Below, piece after piece: positions 6,612 through 15,557 of a DNA stretch of 64,000 nucleotides. Made by a program: the position numbers and the translations under genes. The DNA is from DASRHD01 sp035485575. GTDB taxonomy: Bacteria; Verrucomicrobiota; Verrucomicrobiia; Opitutales; Opitutaceae. The notes beneath the pieces were generated by a model. That model searched no databases and was not told where the DNA came from. It saw only the letters and a program-made list of their open reading frames with translations. Each line of letters opens with the position of its first letter. The stretch's first letter is position 1. Location: positions 124,001 to 188,000 of the forward strand of contig DATHNW010000008.1 in NCBI GenBank assembly GCA_035485575.1, read 5' to 3'.

Positions 6612-7886
6612 TCAGGGAAATAATCCGCGGCTCTGCTTGGCCTCGGCGACGCGGGCAATGCCGAGCGTGAGGGCGGCGAGGCGGCGGCTGAACTTGAACT
6701 TGCGCTTCTGGGCTTCGACCGCGTCCCGAGCCTGGTCGAGGATACCGTAAAGCTTCGCGATGACTTCGTCGCGGCTCCAGTAGAAGCTCTGCAGGTTTTG
6801 CAGCCACTCGAAGTAGGAGACGATGACGCCGCCGGAGTTGCAGAGCACGTCGGGGATGAGCTCGATGTCGCCGCGCGCCTCGATGATTTTGTCGGCCTCG
6901 TTGGTCGTCGGGCCGTTGGCGGCCTCGGCGAGAAGGCGGCATTGGAGCTTCGGGGCGTTTTTCCCGGTGATGACGCGCTCGAGCGCGGCCGGCACAAGCA
7001 CGGTGCACTTGAGCGCGAGAAGCTGGTCGTTGGTGATGGGCTCGCCGCCGTCGAAGTCCTTCAGAGTTTTCTGGGATTTCACGTACGCGAGAGCCTTCCG
7101 AATATTGACGCCCTTGGAATTGTGAATGCCGCCGGTGTAGTCGGAGATCGCGATGACCTTGACGCCGTAGGCATCGAGCGCGATGGCGGTCTCGCTGCCG
7201 ACGTTGCCGAAACCCTGGATGGCGACGGTCGCCTTCGCGATCGGGATTTTCAGGTCCGCGAGGTATTTTTTCACGAGGTAGGCGACGCCCACGCCCGTGG
7301 CTTCGCGGCGGCCCTGCGAGCCGCCGAGCGAGAGGGGCTTGCCGGTGACGACGGCGGGCGCGAGGTGGCCGACGTGGTTGGAATAGGTGTCCATCATCCA
7401 CGCCATGATCTGGTCATTGGTGCCCACGTCCGGCGCGCCGATGTCGATCTGCGGCCCGAGCACGCTGATCATTTCCTGCATGTAGCGGCGGGAAAGGTGC
7501 TCGAGCTCGGTCGGTGAAAGTTCGCGGGGGTTGACGATGACGCCGCCCTTCGCGCCGCCGTAGGGCAGGCCGACGAGCGAGCATTTCCAGCTCATCCACA
7601 TGGCGAGCGCGGCGACCTCGCCGAGGGTGACGTGCTCGTGGAAGCGGATGCCGCCCTTCGACGGGCCGGTGGAGAGGTTGTGCTGGACGCGGTAACCCTC
7701 GAAGACGGTCACGCTGCCGTCGTCGCGCCGCACGGGCAGCGCCACGGCGAGGCAGCGGCGCGGGTATTTCGTGCGGTCGCGGATGGCCTCCGGAAGGCTG
7801 ATGGCGTCGGCGGCCTGGTCGAATTGCCGGCAGGCCATCTTGAAAACGTCGGAATCATAGAGCGAGGAGACGATGGCTTTGGACAT
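6612..7886 (-). CDS. gdhA: Glu/Leu/Phe/Val dehydrogenase (glutamate dehydrogenase type)
   Basis: 424 residues. NAD(P)-dependent oxidative deamination of glutamate or the reverse ammonium assimilation. The catalytic loop LPYGGAKGGVIVNP, upstream GPSKGGIRFH (substrate Lys) and the Rossmann motif IQGFGNVG are all present, with APDVGTNDQIMAWMMD between them. The ATG at 7886 gives the usual N-terminus; an in-frame start at 7964 adds 26 unlikely residues. The gene is divergent from the next one at 8053. With the sigma-54 amt gene it is part of nitrogen assimilation, although no sigma-54 site is seen here. Confidence 0.95.
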   Translation of the reverse strand: MSKAIVSSLYDSDVFKMACRQFDQAADAISLPEAIRDRTKYPRRCLAVALPVRRDDGSVTVFEGYRVQHNLSTGPSKGGIRFHEHVTLGEVAALAMWMSWKCSLVGLPYGGAKGGVIVNPRELSPTELEHLSRRYMQEMISVLGPQIDIGAPDVGTNDQIMAWMMDTYSNHVGHLAPAVVTGKPLSLGGSQGRREATGVGVAYLVKKYLADLKIPIAKATVAIQGFGNVGSETAIALDAYGVKVIAISDYTGGIHNSKGVNIRKALAYVKSQKTLKDFDGGEPITNDQLLALKCTVLVPAALERVITGKNAPKLQCRLLAEAANGPTTNEADKIIEARGDIELIPDVLCNSGGVIVSYFEWLQNLQSFYWSRDEVIAKLYGILDQARDAVEAQKRKFKFSRRLAALTLGIARVAEAKQSRGLFP

Positions 7887-8052
7887 GGCGGATAGGAATG
7901 CATTCACGCTGATGCGAGCCGGCCGGTTTGGCAAACGGCTTTGCCCGCGGTGATTTTGCTTCATGATTCACACTATTTTTGGCGGAAACCGGGAACTGCA
8001 GGTGATATGAGCGGTTGAAAGGGCCGGGGCCTTCGGGCACCCTGCGCCGCAG

Positions 8053-9465
8053 ATGATTTCCCCGCTTCAACGCTTCGCGAAACGGTTCGTGCAAAAGCTC
8101 GCGACCGGCGTGCTCATCGCGGTGCTTGGGCTGGCGGCCTGCGGGTTGTGGCTGTTTTGGCGGGATGGCGGGAATTTCGACGCGACGCGGCGGCAGTTCC
8201 TGGCCGGGCTCAACAACGAACGCCAGCAGGCGCAGGCGGAGTTGGTGGTCTTGGGCCAGCACATGGCCGAAATGCAGGCTGAACTCACACAACAGCAGGT
8301 ACGCGCTCAGGAGGCCGGCCGGGCCATCACCGGCTTGCGCGACCTGCAGAGCACCTGGGAGCGCCTCTTTGGCGATCGCGAGCAGCAGCGCGCCTATGCG
8401 GAGCAACTCAAGCGCATGGAGCAGGCCAAGCATGAGGCCGAGGTGCGCGAGGTGGATTTGCAACAGGCGCTCGTGCGCGCGCAGTGGGAAAAGGACGGGC
8501 TCGAAATCGAACTCGGCCGGCTTGACCGGCGCATCCATGAGGCCGAAGCCGGCCGGTCGCGCGTCGTGCATTATCTCATGCGCGCCTGGGATAAGGCCCG
8601 ATGGTACATCGCCGCCGTGCTCGGGTTGTATTTTCTCGGGCCCACGCTGGGCAAGTTGCTGTTGTTTTTTGGCCTGGCGCGGATGATCGAAAACGGCCGG
8701 CCGGTCCAACTGGCTGGAGAACAGGTGGCGCTGCCGCAGGTCGGCGAAGGCCGGACGTCGCTTGAGGTTGTGCTCTGGCCGGGCGAGCGGCTGTGGGTGA
8801 AGGAGGCGTTTTTGCACGAGTCGGACAAAGGCCTGCGCGAGCGCACGCGCGTGATGCTCGACTGGCGCGTGCCTTTCACCTGCGTGGTCTGCGGCCTGTT
8901 CGATCTGGTGGAGATGCGCAACACGCACGCCGGCCCGGAATCCAGGGTGACGTTTGCGCCGGATGGCGATCCGTCGATGGAGCTCGCGCTCGTGTCGGTG
9001 CCCGAGGGCGGCTCGTTCGTGCTGCGGCCAAGGTTTTTGAAAGGCGTCATCCTCGACGGCGACGGACGCCTGGAAATTCGCCGGCACTGGCGCTTCTTTA
9101 CCTGGCAGTCATGGATCACCGGGCAGTTTCGCTATTTCGAGTTCGCCGGGCCGTGCCGGCTGCTGGTCGCGGGCCGCCACGGCGTGCGCATCGAGCGGCT
9201 GAAGGACCGTGAAGGGCAGGAGCCGCCCGCGCGGCGCGCGAACCAGGAGGCGGTCATCGGCTTCACCCCCGGCCTCGAGTACCGGCCGGTGCGGGCGGGA
9301 ACGTTCCGGGCTTATTTTTCGGACGTGAATCCGCTCTTCGACGATTTGTTCGCCGGGCCGGGCCTGTTTTTGTGCGAACGCGCGGCCCCGAAAGGCAAGG
9401 CGGTCGGCGCGCGAAAATCCAGGACGGGCCGGCGGGGCGGGGTGTTGAAGATTTTCGGAATATGA
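8053..9465 (+). CDS. Unknown membrane-anchored coiled-coil protein with C-terminal beta domain
   Basis: 470 residues, family not recognised. A membrane segment at about 17-36, then roughly 130 residues of Gln/Glu/Arg-rich coiled coil (about 45-175), a second membrane segment near 187-215, and a C-terminal domain of about 240 residues rich in beta strands. That domain contains LEVVLWPGERLWVKE and GGSFVLRPRFLKGV, which faintly recall AIM24-like domains; I cannot confirm this. The tail is basic (KSRTGRRGG). It probably sits in the inner membrane with a periplasmic coiled coil. It is monocistronic and divergent from gdhA. Confidence 0.6.
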   Translation: MISPLQRFAKRFVQKLATGVLIAVLGLAACGLWLFWRDGGNFDATRRQFLAGLNNERQQAQAELVVLGQHMAEMQAELTQQQVRAQEAGRAITGLRDLQSTWERLFGDREQQRAYAEQLKRMEQAKHEAEVREVDLQQALVRAQWEKDGLEIELGRLDRRIHEAEAGRSRVVHYLMRAWDKARWYIAAVLGLYFLGPTLGKLLLFFGLARMIENGRPVQLAGEQVALPQVGEGRTSLEVVLWPGERLWVKEAFLHESDKGLRERTRVMLDWRVPFTCVVCGLFDLVEMRNTHAGPESRVTFAPDGDPSMELALVSVPEGGSFVLRPRFLKGVILDGDGRLEIRRHWRFFTWQSWITGQFRYFEFAGPCRLLVAGRHGVRIERLKDREGQEPPARRANQEAVIGFTPGLEYRPVRAGTFRAYFSDVNPLFDDLFAGPGLFLCERAAPKGKAVGARKSRTGRRGGVLKIFGI

Positions 9466-9487
9466 AAGCGAATATCCTTCCGAATAT

Positions 9488-9600
9488 TTGAAGTAGGAAG
9501 CCAGGAAACCAGGAAAGCTACCTGAAGCAGGAAGGATTTTGCGTGGTACAGGCAAATCTGGCGCAGAAGGCGGTTGAAGATTTTAAGTAGGAAGCCAGGA
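9488..9600 (+). repeat. Short direct repeats of the GxxExxY-associated family
   Basis: The unit AAGTAGGAAGCCAGGAA occurs at about 9490-9506 and again at about 9586-9602, with partial copies (CCAGGAAAG, AGCAGGAAGG) between. The last copy supplies an AGGAAG Shine-Dalgarno for the gene at 9608. Related strings occur inverted at 10004-10024 and again near 29250. Confidence 0.6.
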
Positions 9601-9607
9601 AGATTAC

Positions 9608-9988
9608 ATGGAACAGGAAGAATTGACCGGAAAAATCATTGGCGCAGCGATTCGCGTGCATCGGGAGCTTGGGCCCGGATTTCTAGAGTCAGTTTATGAG
9701 GAGGCGCTTTGTATCGAACTGGCTGCGTCCGGGCTTGGGTTTGCGCGACAGGTGGCGGCCGAAGTTCGATACCAAGGCAAGAAAGTGGGCGAGCATCGGC
9801 TGGACCTCCTCATTGAGGACAGCGTGGTGGTTGAATTGAAAGCTGTGCTTGAATTGCAGGATATTTACTTCGCAATCGTCCGTTCGTATCTGCGTGCGAC
9901 GGGAAAGTCAGTAGGTCTGCTTTTGAACTTCGCCGCACCGACCTTGCAGACCAAACGCATTGGCCCTGATCTGCCCGTTCGGCTTTGA
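9608..9988 (+). CDS. GxxExxY protein (PDDEXK-like, PF13366 family)
   Basis: 126 residues, full length for the family. IIGAAIRVHRELGPGFLESVYEEAL contains the name-giving GxxExxY motif, and RLDLLIED...VVELKAV carries the D and ExK of a PD-(D/E)XK nuclease fold. The cellular role is unknown; such genes occur in several copies per genome in some bacteria, usually with dispersed repeats. Here the 3' end is part of a 115-bp tandem duplication. The AGGAAG motif eight bases upstream of the ATG supports the start. Confidence 0.88.
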   Translation: MEQEELTGKIIGAAIRVHRELGPGFLESVYEEALCIELAASGLGFARQVAAEVRYQGKKVGEHRLDLLIEDSVVVELKAVLELQDIYFAIVRSYLRATGKSVGLLLNFAAPTLQTKRIGPDLPVRL

Positions 9989-10147
9989 TTGGAGCTTCCG
10001 GGTTTCCTGGCTTCCTTCTTCATTACTCATGCGCTTGACCTTCAAGACCGACCACTCCTTGCAGACCAAACGCATTGGCCCTGATCTGCCTATTCGGCTT
10101 TGATTGGAGTTTCCGGGTTTCCTGGCTTCCTTCTTCATTATCCATGC
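9942..10147 (+). repeat. Tandem duplication, period 115 bp, spanning the GxxExxY 3' end and uvrB start
   Basis: The block starting CCTTGCAGACCAAACGCATT at 9942 recurs at 10057 with few changes and runs through TTCCTGGCTTCCTTCTTCATTA in both copies. Each copy encodes the last GxxExxY residues (LQTKRIGPDLP). The first copy is followed by ATGCGCTTGACCTTCAAGACCGACC, a degenerate look-alike of the uvrB start, and the second by the real start at 10144. The structure suggests insertion or slippage at the uvrB 5' end. Confidence 0.75.
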
Positions 10148-12186
10148 TTTTTCACCTCAAGTCCGACTACGAGCCCACCGGCGACCAGCCGCAGGCGATC
10201 GACATTCTCGTCAAGTCGCTGCAGGCGAAGAACCGCGACCAGACGCTGCTCGGCGTCACCGGCTCCGGCAAGACGTTCACCATGGCCAACGTCATCGCGC
10301 GCTGCGAACGGCCCACGCTCATCATCTCGCACAACAAGACCCTCGCCGCGCAGCTCTACTCGGAGTTCAAGAATTTCTTCCCGGACAACGCCGTCGAATA
10401 TTTCGTCAGCTATTACGATTATTACCAGCCCGAGGCCTACATCGCCTCGAGCGACACCTACATCGAGAAGGATTCGTCCATCAACGAGGAGATCGAGCGC
10501 TTGCGCATCTCGGCCACGAGTTCGCTCGTGAGCCGGCGCGACGTCGTCGTGGTCGCGAGCGTGTCCTGCATCTACGGCCTCGGTTCGCCCGAGGACTTCA
10601 CGACGCTGCGCATCGAATTGCGGCGCGGGGTAACCCTCGGCCGGACGAAGCTCCTCGAGCGGCTGGTGGACAACCTTTACGAACGCAACGACTACGAACT
10701 CAAGCAGGGGCGCTTCCGCGTGCGTGGCGACGTCATCGACATCATGCCGGCCTACAGCGAGAACGCGCTGCGGGTCGAATTGTGGGGCGACGATGTCGAG
10801 AGCATCACCGAATTCGAACCGTTGACCGGCGCGACGCTGCGGCCGCTGGAGCAGTTCGACCTTTATCCGGCCAACCAGTATGTGACCACGCGCGGCCGGC
10901 TGGAGGGCGCGATTCCCGCGATCAAGGCCGAACTCGAGGAGCGCGTGGCTTTCTTCGAACAGAACGGCAAGTACCTCGAGGCGCAGCGCATTCGCATGCG
11001 CACGAATTACGACCTCGAGATGCTGTCGGAGATGGGCTTCTGCAACGGCATCGAGAACTACTCGCGCCATCTCACCGGCCGCAAGGCGGGCGAGCGCCCG
11101 TTCTGCCTCATCGACTTTTTCCCGAAGGATTTCCTGCTCTTCATTGACGAGAGCCATGCGACCGTGCCGCAGATCGGCGGCATGTTCAACGGCGACCTCG
11201 CGCGCAAAAAGAACCTCGTCGATTTCGGCTTCCGCCTGCCGTCGGCGCTCGACAACCGGCCGCAGAGCTTCGCGGAGTTCCAGTCCATCACCGGGCAGAC
11301 GGTGTACGTCTCGGCGACGCCTGCGAAATTCGAGCTGGAGCGATCGACCGTCGTGGCCGAGCAGCTCATCCGCCCGACCGGCCTGCTCGATCCGGAAATC
11401 ACCGTGCGCCCGACGACGGGCCAGGTCGAGGACCTGATCGGGGAAATCAAAAAAGCCGCCGCGGCGGGCGAGCGCGTGCTTGTGACGACGCTGACGAAGC
11501 GGCTGTCGGAGGACCTCACGAGTTTTTTGCGCGAGGCGAAAATCCGCGTCGAGTACCTCCACTCCGACATCGACGCGATCGAGCGGGTGGAGATCCTGCG
11601 CAACCTGCGCCTGGGCAATTTCGACGTGCTGGTGGGCATCAATCTCCTGCGCGAGGGACTCGACCTGCCGGAGGTCGCGCTCGTGGCGATCCTGGACGCG
11701 GACAAGGAAGGGTTTCTGCGCAGCGAAACGAGCCTCATTCAGACGTCCGGCCGCGCGGCGCGGCACGAAAAGGGAAGGGTGATCTTTTACGCGGACAATC
11801 TCACCGAGTCGATCAAGCGCACGATGGCCACGGTCAACTACCGCCGCGAGAAGCAGCTCGCCTACAATACCGCGCACGGCATCACGCCGCGCAGCGTGAC
11901 GCGCGCCGCGCAGTCGAGCCTGCACACCTACGACGGCAGCGGCCGGCGCGACGAGGAAGCGGCCGTGGCCGAAAGCACGGACGACGTCGCGGCGGTCATC
12001 GCCGAGCTGGAGGACGACATGGCCGAGGCCGCGGGCAAACTGGAGTTCGAACGCGCGGCATTGTTGCGCGACCAGATCCAGGCGCTGAAATCGGGCGATT
12101 ATAAAAAGGGCGGCAAGCCCTCGCGTGAATATCCCCGCCGCCGCAACAGTCCCTACCCGTTGGGCAAGGCCAAGGGCAGGGCGTGA
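10144..12186 (+). CDS. uvrB: Excinuclease ABC subunit B
   Basis: 680 residues, normal UvrB length. It is the damage-verification helicase of nucleotide excision repair, loaded by UvrA and partner of UvrC. Walker A is GVTGSGKT (38-45), the DNA-clamping beta hairpin contains YYDYYQPEAYI, and helicase motifs follow (FIDESH, GQTVYVSATP, TSGRAARHEKG). The C-terminal UVR domain (ELEDDMAEAAGKLEFERAA) binds UvrC. The ATG at 10144 matches the family N-terminus FHLKSDYEPTGDQPQAI; the frame stays open upstream only because of the duplicated repeat. Confidence 0.98.
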   Translation: MLFHLKSDYEPTGDQPQAIDILVKSLQAKNRDQTLLGVTGSGKTFTMANVIARCERPTLIISHNKTLAAQLYSEFKNFFPDNAVEYFVSYYDYYQPEAYIASSDTYIEKDSSINEEIERLRISATSSLVSRRDVVVVASVSCIYGLGSPEDFTTLRIELRRGVTLGRTKLLERLVDNLYERNDYELKQGRFRVRGDVIDIMPAYSENALRVELWGDDVESITEFEPLTGATLRPLEQFDLYPANQYVTTRGRLEGAIPAIKAELEERVAFFEQNGKYLEAQRIRMRTNYDLEMLSEMGFCNGIENYSRHLTGRKAGERPFCLIDFFPKDFLLFIDESHATVPQIGGMFNGDLARKKNLVDFGFRLPSALDNRPQSFAEFQSITGQTVYVSATPAKFELERSTVVAEQLIRPTGLLDPEITVRPTTGQVEDLIGEIKKAAAAGERVLVTTLTKRLSEDLTSFLREAKIRVEYLHSDIDAIERVEILRNLRLGNFDVLVGINLLREGLDLPEVALVAILDADKEGFLRSETSLIQTSGRAARHEKGRVIFYADNLTESIKRTMATVNYRREKQLAYNTAHGITPRSVTRAAQSSLHTYDGSGRRDEEAAVAESTDDVAAVIAELEDDMAEAAGKLEFERAALLRDQIQALKSGDYKKGGKPSREYPRRRNSPYPLGKAKGRA

Positions 12187-12207
12187 GGCGGCGGCTGTTG
12201 TTTCAGG

Positions 12208-14553
12208 TCAGGGTGAGGCGGGCACATAGCCGAACAGCGAGGTCACCTTGTCCGCGACGGTGTTGGAATTGGCCGACTGGGCCGAGCCGGCCGGGACGGA
12301 TTGCGTCTTCAGGATCTGCCACAGCATCAGGCCGTCGTGGGGATTGGCATTGTGGGTGTTGGCGAGGACGTAGCCGCCGGAGCGTTGAACGGAGTAGGGG
12401 CCCCGAGGCGTGCGTCCGTATTGATCGGCGACGACAATCGTGCCATCCGCGCCGGCATCGCTGTTGTTGATGACGAGGAGTCCGCCCGCCCATCCTTCCG
12501 GCGGAATCTCAAGGCCCAGGGAAACCGTGACGCTGGCCGGAACGATGCCGCGATATTCGTCGAACGCCGTCACCGGGTCGTAGTGATACGTCTGCGCGTC
12601 GTAGGCCATGATGTTCACGATGTCGAAGAGGCTCGCCACGGTGCGGCCCGACAAAGACCCGTTGCCGACGACGACCTTGAACGCCAGGCGCTCGCGGCCC
12701 GCGCTACCGCCCCAGTAGGAAGGCGTGCCTGGATAGCCGGGATCGCCGGTGGTCGCCGCGGTGTAGTCCGCGCCGGTCGACCAAGCCGCAATCGTGAGCA
12801 GGTGCCCGGCGCCGGCGGCGTTCGCCGCTTCGCGCATGGCCTGGATCGCTTGCGCATACTGGGCCACGTTGCCCGCGTCCGCGCCATCGACTTCATAATC
12901 CACGTCGAGCCCGTCGACGCCGAGATCGGTGAGGAACTTCGTCAGCGCGCCCTTGATGGGAGTGCCGCTTTTGCCGGCTTCCGCGGCCAGGCCCGCCCAG
13001 TTGTTATAAGTGGCCCCGCCGACGGCCAGGATGACCTTCTTCTTGAGAACGTGCAGCAGGCGGATGACCTCCTTGATGTCGACCGGCGTGGCGTTGAAGT
13101 TGAGGCCGGTGCCGCTCCAGCTGTTGGCGGTCATGCCGCCCCAGCTGAAATCGGGCTGCGCGAAGGCCAGCTGCACGTGCGTGTAGACGCCGCGGATCTG
13201 CGCGAGGTTGCTCGCGGTATAAATGTCGTTGTCGGACTTTTTGGTGCCGTCCCAGTTTGTCACCGTGAACCAGTTGTCGCTCCAGGTGGGATAATAGCCG
13301 GCAAAATAGCGGCCGTTGGGATTGGCGACCTGGCCCAGCGTGAGGGCGGTGCCGGAGGAAGTGCTGGTCGTGGCGGAGACGGTGGCGCTGAACGCGCTGC
13401 TGCCCGCGCTGTTTTTTGCACGGACCGCATAGGTGTGCGTGGAACCCGCGGCCAGGCCCGAGTGCGTGTAGGGACTGGTGACGCTGGAGACCGTGGCGCC
13501 GTCGACCTGCAAATCATAGCCGGTGGCGTTGCTGACGGCATTCCAGGTGACGATGATCTGGGTCGTGCCATTGGCCGCGGCGGCGAGACCGGTGGGCACG
13601 GCGGGAAGGGTCACGGTTTGGGTCGTGGCCGAGACGGAGGCGCTGAAGGCGCTGTTGCCGGCGGTGTTTTTCGCGCGGACGGCGTAGACGTGGGTGGAAT
13701 TCGCGAGCAGGCCGGAATGCACATAGGGGCTGGTCACGTTTGCGACCGTGGCGCCGTCGACCTGCAGGTCGTAGCCCGTGGCATTGCTGGAGGCATTCCA
13801 GGTGACCGTGATCTGGCTGGAACTGTTGACGGCGGCGGCCAGTCCGGTGGGCACCGGGGGAATCGTCGCGGTGGTCTGGGTCGTCGCGCTGACGGCGGCG
13901 CTCCACGCGCTCGTGCCCACGCTGTTCTTCGCCCTGACTTCATAAGTGTGCATCGAGCCGGCCGCGAGGCCCGTGTGGACATAGGGCGAGGTCACGCTGT
14001 TCACGGTCGTGCCATCGCGGAGCAGGTCGTAACCCGTGGCTCCCGCCACGGCCGTCCAGGTCACGGTGATCTGGCTTGTGCCGTTCACCGTCGCGGTGAG
14101 GCCGGTTGGGACCGCCGGAGCCGAGACCGTGCCGCCCTGTGTCACGGTATAAACGAGCATGTTGCCCGCCGTGGTGCCGAAGCTGTTGGTCAGCTTGGTC
14201 GTGTAAGTGTAGCTGCCGTTCGCCTTGCCCGCGAAAGCGAAGCTCGCTGTCTGGGCGTTCGGGGAGCCGTCAGTCAAAGTCTGGGTGCTCACCAGCGTGC
14301 CGTTCTCGTACAGCTGCCAGGTGGTGCCGTTGTTGCCCCACCACATGTTCATGATGATGCTGTAACTGCCGCTGCCATCCCAATTGCTCTGCGTGAGGTT
14401 CGGTGTGCCGGGGACGCCCGTGGCCGCGGCCTGGGCGCCCGCCGCCAGCCCGAGGGCCAGCGTGGCCAGCAGCAGCCTGAATCCGAGGGAAAGCCAGGGC
14501 CGGAACACGGACTGGCGGGGAAGGGTGACGGTGCCTTGATGATGCATATGCAT
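12208..14553 (-). CDS. Secreted GH18 chitinase with three fibronectin III domains
   Basis: 781 residues. Signal peptide about 1-40. An accessory domain about 42-130 (MNMWWGNNGTTWQLYENG) resembles carbohydrate-binding or E-set modules of bacterial chitinases. Three fibronectin III repeats follow (about 140-400), each starting VPTGL followed by an A-rich strand. The GH18 barrel spans about 410-781. The catalytic motif DGLDVDYE puts the acid/base at about Glu554, and the substrate strands VILAVGGAT and VNIMAYDAQ are intact. It should hydrolyse chitin or related beta-1,4-GlcNAc polymers outside the cell. Two ATG codons (14553, 14547) are possible starts. Confidence 0.92.
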   Translation of the reverse strand: MHMHHQGTVTLPRQSVFRPWLSLGFRLLLATLALGLAAGAQAAATGVPGTPNLTQSNWDGSGSYSIIMNMWWGNNGTTWQLYENGTLVSTQTLTDGSPNAQTASFAFAGKANGSYTYTTKLTNSFGTTAGNMLVYTVTQGGTVSAPAVPTGLTATVNGTSQITVTWTAVAGATGYDLLRDGTTVNSVTSPYVHTGLAAGSMHTYEVRAKNSVGTSAWSAAVSATTQTTATIPPVPTGLAAAVNSSSQITVTWNASSNATGYDLQVDGATVANVTSPYVHSGLLANSTHVYAVRAKNTAGNSAFSASVSATTQTVTLPAVPTGLAAAANGTTQIIVTWNAVSNATGYDLQVDGATVSSVTSPYTHSGLAAGSTHTYAVRAKNSAGSSAFSATVSATTSTSSGTALTLGQVANPNGRYFAGYYPTWSDNWFTVTNWDGTKKSDNDIYTASNLAQIRGVYTHVQLAFAQPDFSWGGMTANSWSGTGLNFNATPVDIKEVIRLLHVLKKKVILAVGGATYNNWAGLAAEAGKSGTPIKGALTKFLTDLGVDGLDVDYEVDGADAGNVAQYAQAIQAMREAANAAGAGHLLTIAAWSTGADYTAATTGDPGYPGTPSYWGGSAGRERLAFKVVVGNGSLSGRTVASLFDIVNIMAYDAQTYHYDPVTAFDEYRGIVPASVTVSLGLEIPPEGWAGGLLVINNSDAGADGTIVVADQYGRTPRGPYSVQRSGGYVLANTHNANPHDGLMLWQILKTQSVPAGSAQSANSNTVADKVTSLFGYVPASP

Positions 14554-14943
14554 GGGATGTTTTTCCTTGTGATGCGTGCAGTTGCTTTCCGGGTTCATCT
14601 CGCTGGAAGAAAATGGGCTTTCGCGGGGGATGCCCCACGGCGTGCACTCAGGAGAACGGGGTGATTCATGATGAGAACCGGGCTGCGGGCATGCCGGCGC
14701 GAAAGTGGCTCCATCATAAACCCGGACGGCCTCCCGCAAAATGGCAAAAGCGGCGGGGTTTTTAACAAAAATGCCAATCATTTGCATCAACTGCTGCGAC
14801 GAACTCGGTCTGCCCAAAAGAGACAGGTCCGGCCGCGGCGGTGGCAAAACTGAGCCGCCATTCGATCGATTCGGATTTCCCAACGAATATTTCTGTCGCC
14901 GACACCGCCGTATCCGTTGAATCGAATTAAGGATAAAGCCTGA
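14554..14943. other. Intergenic region between divergent chitinase and reb operon
   Basis: About 390 bases with no ORF that resembles a protein and no RNA gene that I can recognise. It should hold the chitinase promoter; I see no clear -35/-10 pair for it. Confidence 0.4.
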
Positions 14944-14973
14944 TTGCGCCACCCCGCCGCTTTTCCCTATACT
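14944..14973 (+). promoter_or_regulatory. Candidate sigma-70 promoter of the reb operon
   Basis: TTGCGC at 14944-14949 and TATACT at 14968-14973 are separated by 18 bases and lie 25 bases before the first start codon of the reb operon. The -10 matches five of six positions and the -35 four. It was judged by eye only. Confidence 0.4.
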
Positions 14974-14998
14974 AGCGGGCTTAACTCTGGTAATCGGA

Positions 14999-15298
14999 AT
15001 GGGTAAGTCGCTATTCCAGCCAGACTTCACCAAGACTCCAGCTTTCACGGCCATGCCTGACGACGCCTCTGTTTCTCCGCCCAGTCCGCCCGCCCCGGCG
15101 CTCCCGAACAATCCCGCACCACTGACGCCCCCGCCGGCGAACGCGGATGACAATGCGAATCTGCTCCAAGCGAAGCTGGTCGCCGCAATGCAGCAGGCGG
15201 AAGACGCCGTGGTGGCTTCGCTCGCCGCTGTGAGCGCCGCGGTCAATGGCGCGCCGGAAGAAGAATCTCCGTCCGAAAATCCAACCACATCCAACTAA
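14999..15298 (+). CDS. Small Pro/Ala-rich protein, first gene of the R-body operon
   Basis: 99 residues, not recognised by itself. The N-terminal half is Pro-rich (SPPSPPAPALP and APLTPPPAN). The second half is an Ala-rich helix (LLQAKLVAAMQQAEDAVVASLAAVS) and the tail is acidic. It lies 16 bases before two RebB genes on the same strand and probably belongs to R-body assembly, like the small accessory reb genes of other loci. An internal ATG at 15053 would give 81 residues and could be the real start. Confidence 0.6.
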   Translation: MGKSLFQPDFTKTPAFTAMPDDASVSPPSPPAPALPNNPAPLTPPPANADDNANLLQAKLVAAMQQAEDAVVASLAAVSAAVNGAPEEESPSENPTTSN

Positions 15299-15314
15299 CA
15301 ACCCTCCATAAAAC

Positions 15315-15551
15315 ATGGCCTTCCCGACCGCAGTTAACAGCCAGATCACCGACGCCGTCACCCAGACCAATGTGAAAGTTCTGGGCGATGCCCCCGCCCA
15401 AGCCATGGGCAGCCTCTTCCAGGCGAATGCCCAGGCCTCGGGCAACGCCGCCCTCAACGCGACCGCGCAGCAGCAGAATGCCGCCACGCTGTCGCAGGCA
15501 GTGACGACCCGCTGCGTCCAGGTCCTCCTCGGCGGCAACCCTTCGAAATAA
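15315..15551 (+). CDS. rebB: R-body structural protein, RebB family (copy 1)
   Basis: 78 residues. The sequence VNSQITDAVTQTNVKVLGDAP, followed by AMGSLFQANAQA and NATAQQQNA, is the RebB signature (PF11747). RebB-type proteins polymerise into R-bodies, coiled protein ribbons in the cytoplasm that uncoil, for example on acidification, and puncture membranes. This copy and the next share most of their residues and differ mainly in the last 20, so they arose by tandem duplication. Confidence 0.9.
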   Translation: MAFPTAVNSQITDAVTQTNVKVLGDAPAQAMGSLFQANAQASGNAALNATAQQQNAATLSQAVTTRCVQVLLGGNPSK

Positions 15552-15557
15552 ACTACC

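Noticed and set aside
9455..9492. Hairpin-like sequence around the end of the coiled-coil gene (GGAATAT and ATATCCTTCCGAATATT)
   Set aside because: The arms pair only with interruptions and there is no T run, so it is not called a terminator.
12301..14664. 787-residue plus-strand ORF opposite the chitinase gene
   Set aside because: The minus strand carries an unmistakable GH18 protein with intact catalytic motif; the plus product is Arg/Gly-rich shadow.
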